In this document: in pieces, positions 1-8,115 of the stretch | Numbering within the stretch: the first letter of the stretch is position 1 | Layout of the letters: each line of letters starts with the position of its first letter | Source of the DNA: CAVQCJ01 sp963849365 | GTDB taxonomy: Bacteria; Actinomycetota; Actinomycetes; Prado026 | Reading direction: 5' to 3' | DNA: 64,000 bases | Assembly (NCBI GenBank): GCA_963849365.1 | Contig: CAWKHA010000001.1 | Coordinates: 310,001 to 374,000, forward strand | Notes under the pieces: model-generated | Database searches by the model: none | What the model saw: the letters and a program-made list of their open reading frames with translations, nothing else | Told to the model about the DNA's origin: nothing | Program-made: the position numbers and the translations under genes

Positions 1-278
1 GACAGCGACCGGATCAGGGCCGGGAGGTCGGGGTTCTGCGGGATCCGCTGCTGGATGTCGGCGATGATCGCCTTCTGCTGCGGCAGCTCCTTCTGCTGAG
101 CCTGCAGCTGCGCGATCTTCGCCTTCAGCGTGTCGTTGGCCGACTCCTGTGCGGTGGCCTGCGTACGCAGGTCGGCCGCGGTGGCCCGCTTGGGCGAGAC
201 CAGCAGGAACCACCCTGCGAGCAGGACGACCACCGCCAACAAGGCGGAGAGCAACGACCACTTCCTGGTGCGCGTCAT
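1..278 (-). CDS. pilO: PilO-like type IV pilus assembly protein (partial, C-terminus beyond window)
   Basis: Beginning of a PilO-type inner-membrane protein, which with PilM and PilN forms the alignment platform of the type IV pilus machine. The 92 visible residues show a basic start (MTRTRKW), one membrane helix at about residues 8-25 and then a Gln/Lys/Ala-rich coiled coil, the usual PilO layout. The gene runs off base 1, so the C-terminal ferredoxin-like domain is not seen. Its ATG lies one base after the pilN stop (TGA-C-ATG), so the two are translationally coupled. The assignment rests mostly on position in the pilM-pilN-pilO order and on topology, because PilO sequences diverge strongly. 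Confidence 0.8.
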   Translation of the reverse strand, partial: MTRTRKWSLLSALLAVVVLLAGWFLLVSPKRATAADLRTQATAQESANDTLKAKIAQLQAQQKELPQQKAIIADIQQRIPQNPDLPALIRSL

Positions 279-279
279 G

Positions 280-942
280 TCAGCTGCCCGCCTTCGGCGC
301 GTATCGGTTGGAGAGGGCCTTGTCGGACAGACCCACCGACGAGGTGAACTGGTAGCTGCCGCTCGAGGAGCCGTTCCCGTGGCCCTGGGCGTTCGTCAGG
401 TACGGGTCGGTGTAGGACTTCTGCGCGGCCAGCGCCTGCAGCCAGCCGGCCACCTGCGGGAGGTTGCTCGCCGAGCCGATCATCGTGACCGTGCCGAGCA
501 CCGGGTTGCCCCAGGCCGCCTTGACCGTGTCCGGCGAGTCGCTCGGCTGGGTGATGCTGACGTTGGTCAGCCAGACCCCGCTGGGCATGCCCAGGCTCAG
601 GTCGTTCAGCACGTAGGAGTACCGGATCTCCTGGCTCATGGCCTGCACGAGCTGCGCCTGCGCTGTCTGCGCCTGCGCGTAGACCACCGGCACCTGCGCG
701 TACTTGACGACCTCGCCCTGCAGCTGCACGCCGGTGGCCTGCGCCGAGGACAGGTCGTCCTGGGCCGCGCTCGCGTCACCGGAGGCCAGGTACCACAGCC
801 CGCCGACGATCAGCACGGATGCGAAGACACCCAGACCCATCACCAGCTGCGCGGTGCGGAACTTGGCACCCTCGGAGATCTCCGGGGGCAGCAGGTTCAC
901 CCGCGGCAGGGTGCCCGTCTGGACGGCGGTCGTGGTGCTCAT
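280..942 (-). CDS. pilN: PilN-like type IV pilus assembly protein
   Basis: A 220-residue bitopic membrane protein. The N-terminus has the short cytoplasmic motif RVNLLPPEI (residues 14-22), which in PilN proteins docks into the groove of PilM. A membrane helix follows at about 34-53, then a coiled coil and a C-terminal alpha/beta domain with the LTNVSIT strand typical of the PilN/GspL fold. The ATG overlaps the pilM stop (TGATG), so translation is coupled. PilN anchors PilM at the membrane and partners PilO. Length and order match the family, and the assignment is firm because the PilM-binding motif is clear. Confidence 0.93.
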   Translation of the reverse strand: MSTTTAVQTGTLPRVNLLPPEISEGAKFRTAQLVMGLGVFASVLIVGGLWYLASGDASAAQDDLSSAQATGVQLQGEVVKYAQVPVVYAQAQTAQAQLVQAMSQEIRYSYVLNDLSLGMPSGVWLTNVSITQPSDSPDTVKAAWGNPVLGTVTMIGSASNLPQVAGWLQALAAQKSYTDPYLTNAQGHGNGSSSGSYQFTSSVGLSDKALSNRYAPKAGS

Positions 943-2018
943 CAGGCTGCTCCGAGGGCGAGGCCCACCGGGACGACGGCGAGCGGCTGCACGAATTCGA
1001 TCTGCTCCGGGCTCAGGCCCGTGCGGCCCAGCGCCAGGCGCTCCATGGGGTTGCCGACGACGACCGGAGCCCGCGTCGCGGACTGCAGCCGGTCGCCCAG
1101 ACCCACCAGGCGGGCGCCGCCGCCGGTCAGGACCACGCGGGAGATCCGGGTGGACCCGGTCGAGGCCTCGTAGTAGTCCAGGGAGCCGCGGACCTCGTCG
1201 ACGAACGTGACCGCTGCGGCCTCGATGACGCGGGAGGCGATCATCGCGCCCTCCGGCACGTCGGTGCGCAGCCCGATCTCCTGCTTCATCGCCTCGGCCT
1301 GCGCACCGGCGACGCCCATGCGCTCGGACACCGCGTCGGTGAGGTCCTGCCCACCCATGAGCAGGATGCGGATGAACCGCGGCGCCCCGCCCTGGTGGAC
1401 GACGATGTTGGTCACGCGCGCGCCGACGTCCACGAGCGCCTCGACCTCGGCGCCCATCCCCAGGTTGTCCTGGGAGGCCAGCGAGCGGAGCACCGCGAAC
1501 GACGAGAGGTCGACGCTGGTGGCGGTGAGGCCGGCCTTCTGCACGGCGTGCACCGCGTTCATCACCATCTCGCGGGAGGCGGCCACCAGCATGCCCCGGC
1601 GCATCCTGCCGCCGTTGTCGTTGGTGAACTCCTCGAGGGTGAAGAAGTCGAGCACCGCGTGCTCCACCGGCATGGGCACCAGGTCCTGGACCTGGTAGCC
1701 CAGCGCCGAGCGCAGCTCGCCGTCGGGCAGCCACGGAAGGTCGACCTGGCGCACGATGACCTTCTGGTTCGCGACGCCGATGACGACCTTCTTGCCGGAG
1801 AACTTCGTGTGGGTCCAGAGCTGCTTGATGGCCTCGCCCACGGCAGCGGGGTCGACCACCTCGCCGTCGCGCACGGCCCCTTCGGGAAGCGCGACCTGGC
1901 CGAACTTCTCGAGGGTGACCTGCGCCTTGCCGAACGAGAGCTCGGCCGCGCGCACCCCCGACGTCCCGATGTCGAGACCGATGGCGGATCGTCCTGCCAC
2001 GACGCCAACCTTTCGCAT
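942..2018 (-). CDS. pilM: PilM, actin-like type IV pilus assembly ATPase
   Basis: A 358-residue cytoplasmic protein of the actin/FtsA fold. The phosphate-1 motif IGLDIGTSGVRAAEL lies near the N-terminus, and the adenosine-type motif VVLTGGGARLVGL and VVGNPMERL lie near the C-terminus. PilM binds the N-terminal peptide of PilN and links the cytoplasmic motor to the membrane platform. I prefer the ATG at 2018; in-frame GTG codons at 2042 and 2039 would add up to eight residues and cannot be excluded, as neither has a strong ribosome binding site. It is the first gene of the tight pilM-pilN-pilO set, and the prepilin peptidase lies 113 bases upstream. Confidence 0.94.
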   Translation of the reverse strand: MRKVGVVAGRSAIGLDIGTSGVRAAELSFGKAQVTLEKFGQVALPEGAVRDGEVVDPAAVGEAIKQLWTHTKFSGKKVVIGVANQKVIVRQVDLPWLPDGELRSALGYQVQDLVPMPVEHAVLDFFTLEEFTNDNGGRMRRGMLVAASREMVMNAVHAVQKAGLTATSVDLSSFAVLRSLASQDNLGMGAEVEALVDVGARVTNIVVHQGGAPRFIRILLMGGQDLTDAVSERMGVAGAQAEAMKQEIGLRTDVPEGAMIASRVIEAAAVTFVDEVRGSLDYYEASTGSTRISRVVLTGGGARLVGLGDRLQSATRAPVVVGNPMERLALGRTGLSPEQIEFVQPLAVVPVGLALGAA

Positions 2019-2131
2019 GGCGGCACCTGCCTGCCGCACCACTTGCCCCTGAGAGGCGTTTCAGCGGGAAGGATCGGCTGACGCCGGGCCCGGCTTGAGC
2101 GATCGGCGGAAGGGGTTCGCCGGAATCGTGC

Positions 2132-2953
2132 TCAGCGACCCAGGATCCGCGTGTACCAGTCGGCGATCTGGGTCCCCCACAGGACCCCGACGAGGGCACC
2201 GGCCAGCATGTAGGGGCCGTACGGGATGGCGCTCTTGCGGCCGGCCCGGCCGACCACGATCAGCGCGATCCCGGTCAGGCCGCCGATGACGAACCCGGCG
2301 AAGCCGCCGACCACGAGGGCGCCCCAGCCGAGCCAGCCCAGGTACATCCCCACGACGCCGGACAGCTTCACGTCGCCGAACCCCATGCCGCCCGGCCGGA
2401 TCACGGCCAGCACGTAGTAGAAGGCGTACAGGGCGGCCGCTCCGGCCACCGCACGCAGCGCGGCGGCCCCGTCGTGCTCCAGCACCGAGGCCAGCGCCAG
2501 CAGCGCCGCAGCGACGCCGTAGGAGGGCAGCACGATGCGGTCCGGCAGCCGCCGCGTGTCCAGGTCGATCGCGCCGAGCGCGACCCCGATCGCGCCCAGG
2601 TACAGGTAGGCGGGCAGCTCCCAGGACGCGCCGAACCGCCAGCCCAGCACGCCGAACACTGCGGCGGTCAGCAGCTCGACCAGCGGGTAACGCACGCTCA
2701 CCGGGTCGCCGCACGTCCGGCAACGGCCGCGCAGCACCACCCAGCTGACCACGGGCACGTTGTCGTACCACGCCAGCTGGGTGTCGCAGCTCGGGCAGTG
2801 CGACCGCGGCCGGACGACGGACTCGCCCCTGGGGACGCGGTAGACGACCACGTTGAGGAACGAGCCGACGAACAGCCCGAGCACGGCCGCCAGCGCGGCG
2901 ACGGCACCGGCCGGGACGGCGTCGGTCGCTGCGGACGTCGAGAGCGTGAGCAT
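2132..2953 (-). CDS. pilD: Prepilin peptidase / N-methyltransferase (PilD family A24)
   Basis: A 273-residue polytopic membrane protein that cleaves the leader of prepilins at the cytoplasmic face and methylates the new N-terminus. The N-terminal domain keeps both zinc cysteine pairs (CPSC and CRTC, at about residues 46-76). The peptidase domain keeps the two catalytic aspartates, in GAIDLDTRRLPD and in GMGFGDVKL. The chosen ATG at 2953 fits the family, starting just before the first membrane helix; an upstream extension would have no similarity to the family. The substrates are very likely the five prepilin-like proteins encoded just upstream (3004-7954). Confidence 0.95.
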   Translation of the reverse strand: MLTLSTSAATDAVPAGAVAALAAVLGLFVGSFLNVVVYRVPRGESVVRPRSHCPSCDTQLAWYDNVPVVSWVVLRGRCRTCGDPVSVRYPLVELLTAAVFGVLGWRFGASWELPAYLYLGAIGVALGAIDLDTRRLPDRIVLPSYGVAAALLALASVLEHDGAAALRAVAGAAALYAFYYVLAVIRPGGMGFGDVKLSGVVGMYLGWLGWGALVVGGFAGFVIGGLTGIALIVVGRAGRKSAIPYGPYMLAGALVGVLWGTQIADWYTRILGR

Positions 2954-3003
2954 GGGGGCGAACGGCACCCGCCACACCGTAGTGGGGTGTGGCGGGCGAC
3001 CGG

Positions 3004-4650
3004 TCAGTACTGGGGCTTCAGCTCGGCCGTGGTCTTGCCCGCCCACACCGCGTTCGTCCACTGCGGAAAGTATGGCGGCGAGGCGAACTTGAGCCGGGTG
3101 TCGTAGCTGTAGTCCTTCAGGAAGCCGGTCCCGGAGGCGCCACCGGTGCCCACGATGCCGCGCCACTTCTGGGCGATCGACCCGCGCACGTGCAGCGTCC
3201 CGAGCTTGGGGCCCTGGTTGTACGACTCCACCCAGAAGCTGTGCTGCAGCGTCTGGATCGAGGCGTAGATCCAGCGGTCGTTGATGGTGGTCAGGTTGTT
3301 CCCGGAGCTGTTCACCGGGTGGTAGACGATGACCGAGTTCGCCGCGACCAGACCCAACATGTCCGGGCCGGTCGGTGCGCTGCCGGCGGTCGTGTTGACC
3401 AGCAGCAGGTCGTTCGTCACGACGATGTTGTTCTGCGCGGCCAGCGTGACCCGGCCCTTGAGCGTGCCCTCGACGTAGACGTTGCCGTTGCCGCAGTAGA
3501 AGGTCGACAGGCTCGTGTTCACGTCGTTGGCGATCGGCAGCCCGTCACCGATCTGCCCGGTGGTGCACTGGGACTGCGTGCTGGCGTTCTTCACGTAGAT
3601 GACCTGGTCGTTGGGCACCGGGACGGTGACGGACGCACCGGTCCCGAGCGTCGTCGGGTCGCCGCAGTTGGTCCCCGTCGTGGTGCCGGCGCTCTTCTTG
3701 CTCCAGACGGTCATCGTGCCGTCGGGGTTGAACTTGATCCGGGTGTCGCCGGTGTACTGGCAGCCCGGGTAGCTCGAGAAGAGGTTGGTGTTGTCCGGCG
3801 GGTTGAGCACCCCGGCGTACACCGGCTTGTAGCCGTTGAAGTTCGGCGTGGCGCCGGAACCGTGGTTGCACGCCGTGTAGTACGGCGCGGTGGCCGTCTT
3901 GCAGGCCGGGTCGGACGTCTCGTACCCCTTGAGGAATGTCGGTGAGCCGGTCATCAGCGGCGTGTCGTTGAAGTGCACCTGCCCGTCCAGCTGGTCGCCG
4001 GTGACGAACGTGATCTCGACGCAGCCGGAGCGGCCCTCGTACCAGTAGTTCGCGTTGGTCGGCCCGGACTTGCCGCAGGCGTTGGTGGACGGGCCGCTCG
4101 GGTACGCGTTGGCGTTCGCCGGGTCGGCGTCCTCGAAGTCGGTGTAGTAGAGGAAGTCGGTCGCCCCGCCGCGGGCGGTGAGGACCTGCACGCTACGGGT
4201 GACGCCGTTGACCTTCCCGGTCGACGTGACGCGCACGACGCCCTGGCTGTAGATCGCGCTGGCGTCGATGTCGTAGTGGAACGCCCCGCGGGCCGGGTTC
4301 GCCGTCGACAGGTTCAGCCAGCCCGGCGGCGTCGCCGCGGTCCAGCCGCACGAGTTGGTTCCGGTCTTGCCGCCCTTGAGCGCCGGGTTCGTGCAGTCGA
4401 CGGTCTGCCAGTAGGAGTCGCTCTGGTTCAGCCGGGACAGGTAGTCGTCGACGCCGGCCTGGGCCGCGGCCAGGGCCGCGTTCCAGTCCTGGTCGTGCCG
4501 CGCCTGCGGCTGCTGCTGCAGCGCGTAGCCGAGCGCCGCAGTGACCAGCAGCGCCAGCACCGTGATCGAGGCCATGACCATGATCATGGCGATGCCCTGG
4601 TCGTCGCCCTTGCTGAATCGGCGCCGCAGGGCCGGCCGTCGGGTCATCAT
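3004..4650 (-). CDS. PilX-like pilus assembly protein with large extracellular domain
   Basis: A 548-residue protein with a basic N-terminus, the segment QGIAMIMVMASITVLALLV (about residues 18-36) as its single membrane helix, and a long extracytoplasmic part. The N-terminus resembles PilX/GspK-type minor pilins, where the helix follows a short leader. The outer part is rich in Gly, Asn, Thr and Val with about a dozen cysteines. Around residues 380-420 short beta-rich repeats (VYVEGTLKGRVTL, NNIVVTNDLLLV) suggest a beta-helix. A GAGGAG ribosome site precedes two adjacent ATG codons (4650, 4647). It lies 10 bases after the PilW-like gene. A minor pilin or pilus-tip subunit is the likely role; the exact function is not known. 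Confidence 0.8.
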   Translation of the reverse strand: MMTRRPALRRRFSKGDDQGIAMIMVMASITVLALLVTAALGYALQQQPQARHDQDWNAALAAAQAGVDDYLSRLNQSDSYWQTVDCTNPALKGGKTGTNSCGWTAATPPGWLNLSTANPARGAFHYDIDASAIYSQGVVRVTSTGKVNGVTRSVQVLTARGGATDFLYYTDFEDADPANANAYPSGPSTNACGKSGPTNANYWYEGRSGCVEITFVTGDQLDGQVHFNDTPLMTGSPTFLKGYETSDPACKTATAPYYTACNHGSGATPNFNGYKPVYAGVLNPPDNTNLFSSYPGCQYTGDTRIKFNPDGTMTVWSKKSAGTTTGTNCGDPTTLGTGASVTVPVPNDQVIYVKNASTQSQCTTGQIGDGLPIANDVNTSLSTFYCGNGNVYVEGTLKGRVTLAAQNNIVVTNDLLLVNTTAGSAPTGPDMLGLVAANSVIVYHPVNSSGNNLTTINDRWIYASIQTLQHSFWVESYNQGPKLGTLHVRGSIAQKWRGIVGTGGASGTGFLKDYSYDTRLKFASPPYFPQWTNAVWAGKTTAELKPQY

Positions 4651-4660
4651 GACTCCTCGC

Positions 4661-5410
4661 TCACGGGCTCGACGTCGGCTGCGCGACGCTGTCGGCGTTG
4701 GGCAGCGTGACCCGCATGGTCAAGGTGCTGCCGTGGATGGTCTGGTTCGGCGTGGACAGGACGGTGAGGAGGAGGTCGATGCTGTCCACGGAGGCGAGCT
4801 CGGCGGCCGTGAGGGTCGGGTCGGTGAACTTCGAGCCGTTCTTGGCGTAGTAGGTGAAGATCGCGTTCGTGGTCTGCACGTTCCTGGCCAGCACCCGGGT
4901 CATGTCAGTGGTGCACGTGGGCAGCGCCGGGTTGCAGTACTGGTAGTTGTAGTCCCCGACGGCGTGCGCGTCCGGCGGCTGGATCGTCTCGCTCAGCACG
5001 CCCGACGCGACGTTGTACGTCACCCGGCTCGGCCCGACGGTGTTCGCGTCGTTGTTGAGGTTCGCGTAGAACTGCACCGACGTCGCGGTGCCCTGGATGA
5101 ACGCCGCCGCGCTGCCGGTGGAGCCGGTCGCGTTGAGCTGGGACGGCAGGACCGCGGTGCGCAGGATGCGCGACATCGAGTCCATCGCGACCTTGGCCTG
5201 GGCGGCCTGGTCCAGCCGGATGGCGTTCTGGCCCACGGTCCGCTGGGTGAAGATCAGTGTGGTCTGCACGCCGGCCAGCACGATGCCCAGCACGAAGATC
5301 ACCACGACCAGCTCGACGAGGGTGTACCCGCCCTGCCGGTGCCGGCGCCGCTGCTCGTCGCCCGCGCGCCCGGCGCGGGCCCGCTCGGCGACCATGTGCA
5401 GCAAGATCAT
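4661..5410 (-). CDS. PilW-like minor prepilin
   Basis: A 249-residue prepilin. A leader of about 27 residues ends in Gly before YTLVELVVVIFVLGIVLAGV, the class III signal cleaved by the prepilin peptidase, with the invariant Glu at +5 of the mature protein. The rest is a beta-rich globular domain with one pair of cysteines (CNPALPTC). The ATG at 5410 overlaps the stop of the preceding gene (TGATG), so the two minor pilins are coupled. Size and position fit PilW/GspJ-type minor pilins, which start pilus assembly. Sequence outside the N-terminus is too divergent to say more. Confidence 0.85.
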   Translation of the reverse strand: MILLHMVAERARAGRAGDEQRRRHRQGGYTLVELVVVIFVLGIVLAGVQTTLIFTQRTVGQNAIRLDQAAQAKVAMDSMSRILRTAVLPSQLNATGSTGSAAAFIQGTATSVQFYANLNNDANTVGPSRVTYNVASGVLSETIQPPDAHAVGDYNYQYCNPALPTCTTDMTRVLARNVQTTNAIFTYYAKNGSKFTDPTLTAAELASVDSIDLLLTVLSTPNQTIHGSTLTMRVTLPNADSVAQPTSSP

Positions 5411-6759
5411 CACGTCGTCGTCACCGCCACTGAGATGGGGGAGCTGGTGGGAAGCAGGACACCGGTGTTCGGCCACGACCCGGACGGGGACTTGCCGCTC
5501 ACCTTGAGCGTCCAGTTACCGGCCGGCAGCGAGGTCTTGAGCTGACCGCTGGAGTTCGTCACGCCCAGCGTGAGCGGGTTCTCGGTCGAGGCACAGCCGG
5601 TGGTGACCAGCGGCGTCGCCGTGACCGTGGCGTTCGTCAGCGGCAAGCCGACGGCGGTCTTGACGGTCAGGGTCGCACCGGTCAGCGTGACGGCCGCACT
5701 GCTCGAGGAACCCGCCGCCATGACCAGAGCGGGCGAGCGGGTGCCGCCGGACGCGGCCGGGTCCGCCTGCTGGCACTGTCCGGCCCACATCGTGTAGCCG
5801 TCCGAGAACGCCCACAGGCTGCTGACCGTGGTCGCGGCCGACGTGGACTGGACGTTGCGGGTACCGGTCGGCTGCAGGCCGGTGTTGGCGAACGTCAGCC
5901 ACGGCAGCGACGTCGGCAGGCTGTAACCCGACTGGGTCGTCTGCACGACGGTGACGGTGGCGGCCTTGTCGTAGTTGATGGTCGCCTGGGCCAGGCCACC
6001 GACCGCGATCGTCACGGTCTTGGTGGCGTTCTGGTTGCCGTAGAAGTCGACGTACCCGGCCTGGTTGATCGAGGCGGTGTAGTTGCCGACCGAGCTGGTC
6101 TGGAAGACCGCGCAGCCGTCGTCGGCCGTGGTGTCGGTCAGCGTGCCGCCCGGCCCGGTCAGGGTGACCGTGGTGCCCTTGACGGCGGCCCCGGTCGAGT
6201 CGAGCACCTTGATCCCGGCATAGCCGAAGGTGTTCGACTGCACGTAGTTCTTGGGCGGCGTGAGGATCGTGTTGGTGCTCACCGGCTGGGTGCTGCCCAT
6301 GTTCGACCAGGTGACGGTCACGGTCACCGACAGGCTCGGGTACGCCACGGTGGCTCCGCCGTCGCAGGGGCTCTTGCCCGTGCCGGCGACGATCCACTCG
6401 GTGTTGCGGGTGACCGTGTACGGGACGTTGTCCACGACCAGCGGCTGGCCGGCGGTACCGCCGGTCAGCGGGTTCGGGTTGGTCGCGTCAGTGATCTGGG
6501 CCGGTCCGCTGGCACTCCCGGTGAAGGTGTTGCGGGAGATCTCCAGCTCGCGCGCGGCCAGGTCGGAGGCGGCCACGCGGCTGCGGTCCGAACGGACCGT
6601 CTTCATGGACATCTCGAGCGCACCGACGGTCGCCGTCGCGACGAAGGCGAAGATGACCATCGCCCACATCAGCTCGATCATGGTCATCCCGGCGTCGTCG
6701 CAACCACGAGCGCGCCGGACATCGCGGTACGCCCGCAGCACAGTCCGCATGCCTCCCAT
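5410..6759 (-). CDS. PilV-like minor prepilin with two carboxypeptidase-regulatory-like (Ig-fold) domains
   Basis: A 449-residue prepilin. The leader ends at DDAG before MTMIELMWAMVIFAFVATAT, a type IV pilin helix with the conserved Glu. After an N-terminal pilin-like region come two modules of the carboxypeptidase-regulatory/SpaA type. One lies at about 195-270 (KVLDSTGAAVKGTTVTLTG then DDGCAVF and YTASINQAGY). The other is near 370-440 (LTVKTAVGLPLTNATVTATP then NSSGQLKTSLPAGNWTLKV). Such modules usually stiffen or display adhesins, so this is probably a tip or shaft-decorating subunit. Start is ATG 6759 or 6750; a GGGAGG stretch sits just before the second. Confidence 0.85.
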   Translation of the reverse strand: MGGMRTVLRAYRDVRRARGCDDAGMTMIELMWAMVIFAFVATATVGALEMSMKTVRSDRSRVAASDLAARELEISRNTFTGSASGPAQITDATNPNPLTGGTAGQPLVVDNVPYTVTRNTEWIVAGTGKSPCDGGATVAYPSLSVTVTVTWSNMGSTQPVSTNTILTPPKNYVQSNTFGYAGIKVLDSTGAAVKGTTVTLTGPGGTLTDTTADDGCAVFQTSSVGNYTASINQAGYVDFYGNQNATKTVTIAVGGLAQATINYDKAATVTVVQTTQSGYSLPTSLPWLTFANTGLQPTGTRNVQSTSAATTVSSLWAFSDGYTMWAGQCQQADPAASGGTRSPALVMAAGSSSSAAVTLTGATLTVKTAVGLPLTNATVTATPLVTTGCASTENPLTLGVTNSSGQLKTSLPAGNWTLKVSGKSPSGSWPNTGVLLPTSSPISVAVTTT

Positions 6760-6762
6760 ATC

Positions 6763-6801
6763 GGTGACGGGGCCGGTCGACTTGAACCGGCCCCGTTCAC
6801 C
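6763..6801 (-). terminator. Intrinsic-type hairpin after the second pilin gene
   Basis: Arms 6763-6777 and 6786-6801 pair over 15 bp with a single bulged base and an 8-base loop, within 55 bases of the pilin stop at 6854. There is no U-tract, as is common in high-GC actinobacteria. It probably separates the abundant pilin transcript from the minor pilin genes downstream. Confidence 0.7.
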
Positions 6802-6853
6802 CCCCTTCTGTGCGAGCAGGAACGTGCGAGTTTGCGCTGGCTGACCGTTCGGG

Positions 6854-7303
6854 TCAGCCGGTACGCGCGGTTCCGGCGGTTCCGGTCGTCGTGACCGGGC
6901 AGCCGGCGGTGCCGACCGGCTGGATGCCGCCGGCCTGGCTGTCGTAGTACCAAGTGCGTGGCGAGCCGGCGCCCTTGGCGGACAGGCAGTACGCGCTCGC
7001 CGAGTAGCGGACGATCGTGATGGTGTCGTTCTTCGTCGGCAGCATGACTTCGCCGTCAGCGTCGAGCTGGGCGAAGTCGGCGTACGCCGCCGAGTTGGTC
7101 AGGTATGTCTCCTGGAACTGGGCCAGGACCCGAAGGTCCTGCTTCGATCCAGCGTCTACGGCCTTCGTCCGTTGGTTCAGGTAGACCGGGATGGCGATCG
7201 CGGCGAGGATGCCGATGATGATGATCACGACCAACAGCTCGATCAACGTGAAACCTTCGTCTCCGGGCCAGGGCGTCTGTCTGAGACGCCGCCTACCGGC
7301 CAT
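6854..7303 (-). CDS. pilA: Type IV major-type pilin (PilA-like, second copy)
   Basis: A 149-residue prepilin with leader ending GDEG before FTLIELLVVIIIIGILAAIA, the near-canonical type IVa pilin helix (cleavage after Gly17, Glu at +5). The C-terminal part has two cysteines about 30 residues apart (YCLSAKG and GCPVTT) that likely form the D-loop disulfide. The N-terminal half is close to that of the neighbouring pilin at 7496-7954, while the C-terminal domains differ, as expected from duplication and divergence. It is preceded by GAGAGGGG and by a 192-base gap containing the terminator of the other pilin, so it probably has its own promoter. Confidence 0.93.
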   Translation of the reverse strand: MAGRRRLRQTPWPGDEGFTLIELLVVIIIIGILAAIAIPVYLNQRTKAVDAGSKQDLRVLAQFQETYLTNSAAYADFAQLDADGEVMLPTKNDTITIVRYSASAYCLSAKGAGSPRTWYYDSQAGGIQPVGTAGCPVTTTGTAGTARTG

Positions 7304-7427
7304 GTCCAGCCCCCTCTCTGCTGGTTACCCGTGGTTTCGGCACCCGGGTCGGACCGATGAAGGCCCTTTCGGGCGAACAGCGCCGATCCGGTGCGGGCCC
7401 TGCGGCCGGCGGGCGGCTCCGGACATG

Positions 7428-7459
7428 CCTGTGGGCCGGTCGACGGACCGGCCCACAGG
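7428..7459 (-). terminator. Hairpin terminator after the first pilin gene
   Basis: A perfect 14-bp stem (7428-7441 with 7446-7459) closed by a GACG loop starts 37 bases after the pilin stop at 7496. It is GC-rich and lacks a U-tract. It separates the two pilin genes. Confidence 0.8.
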
Positions 7460-7495
7460 ACTTGCTGCTACTTCAGTGCCGAGCGTGACTCAGAC

Positions 7496-7954
7496 TCAGG
7501 TCACGTTCGTGTAGGTGCCGGCCGCGGTGCAGGTCGCACCGACTGCGCCGACGGAGTTCGACTGCGTCGTGGCGGTACCGGTCTGCAGACCACCCGCGGT
7601 CGAGTCGTACCAGAAGAACGAGCCACCGGTCGCGTTCGAGTTCGGGTTGGTGCCACGCAGGCAGTAGCCGGTCGTGGTCACCGCGACGGAGATCACGTTG
7701 TTCTGCGAGAACTTCGGGTTCTGCGTGGTGGCAGCGTTGTAGGCCTGGTTGTCGGTGAAGTAGGTCTCCAGGGCCGTCGCTGCCGTACGCAGGTCGGACT
7801 TGATCGACGCGTCCACGGCCTTCTTCCGCTGGTTCAGGAAGACCGGGATGGCGATCGCGGCGAGGATGCCGATGATGATGATGACGACCAGGAGCTCGAT
7901 GAGGGTGAAGCCGCCCTCGTTCTCCTCCTGGGCCTTGCGGATGCGTGCGAGCAT
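7496..7954 (-). CDS. pilA: Type IV major pilin (PilA-like, riboswitch-preceded copy)
   Basis: A 152-residue prepilin: leader MLARIRKAQEENEGG, then FTLIELLVVIIIIGILAAIA with the conserved Glu, followed by VFLNQRKKAVDASIKSDLR, a standard pilin alpha-1 helix. Two C-terminal cysteines (YCLRGTN and GATCTAAG) can form the D-loop disulfide. The ATG at 7954 has a strong GGAAGGG ribosome site; longer in-frame starts read into the leader RNA and are rejected. The structured leader at 8025-8115 matches a cyclic-di-GMP riboswitch, and a strong terminator follows. This is probably the main pilus subunit. Confidence 0.95.
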   Translation of the reverse strand: MLARIRKAQEENEGGFTLIELLVVIIIIGILAAIAIPVFLNQRKKAVDASIKSDLRTAATALETYFTDNQAYNAATTQNPKFSQNNVISVAVTTTGYCLRGTNPNSNATGGSFFWYDSTAGGLQTGTATTQSNSVGAVGATCTAAGTYTNVT

Positions 7955-8024
7955 CTGCCCTTCCCTTCCGGGATTCACGTGGTGAGCCGATCCGGCAGAT
8001 CCCCCATGGGCCCTCTGGCGAGGA

Positions 8025-8115
8025 CCGACCGAGGCAGCTGGGCTGGCCTGCACGCCCGCAGGTCCCCTGGCTTTGCGACCCCGCCTCTCGGCGGGTGTGC
8101 CCTTTCTGGCCATGT
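8025..8115 (-). promoter_or_regulatory. Class I cyclic-di-GMP (GEMM) riboswitch in the pilin 5' leader
   Basis: Read on the minus strand, the leader has the GEMM-I core in order: GGGCACACC (8102-8094), a CCCGCC/GGCGGG stem capped by the GNRA loop GAGA, GGGTCGCAAAGCC (8081-8069), a second stem CCTGC/GCAGG, then CAGCCCAGCTGCC in the place of the 3' receptor strand. The known motif is GGGCAAACC, GNRA hairpin, GGGACGCAAAGCC, then the P3 helix. The aptamer ends about 75 bases before the pilin ATG, with a GGTCCTC/GAGGGCC hairpin between that could be the expression platform. Whether ligand turns the gene on or off, and whether cyclic GMP-AMP is preferred, cannot be read from sequence. Confidence 0.87.

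Noticed and set aside
280..2199. A 639-codon frame spanning pilM and pilN
   Set aside because: Only its last 220 codons (pilN) are coding; the rest is the out-of-frame reading of pilM.
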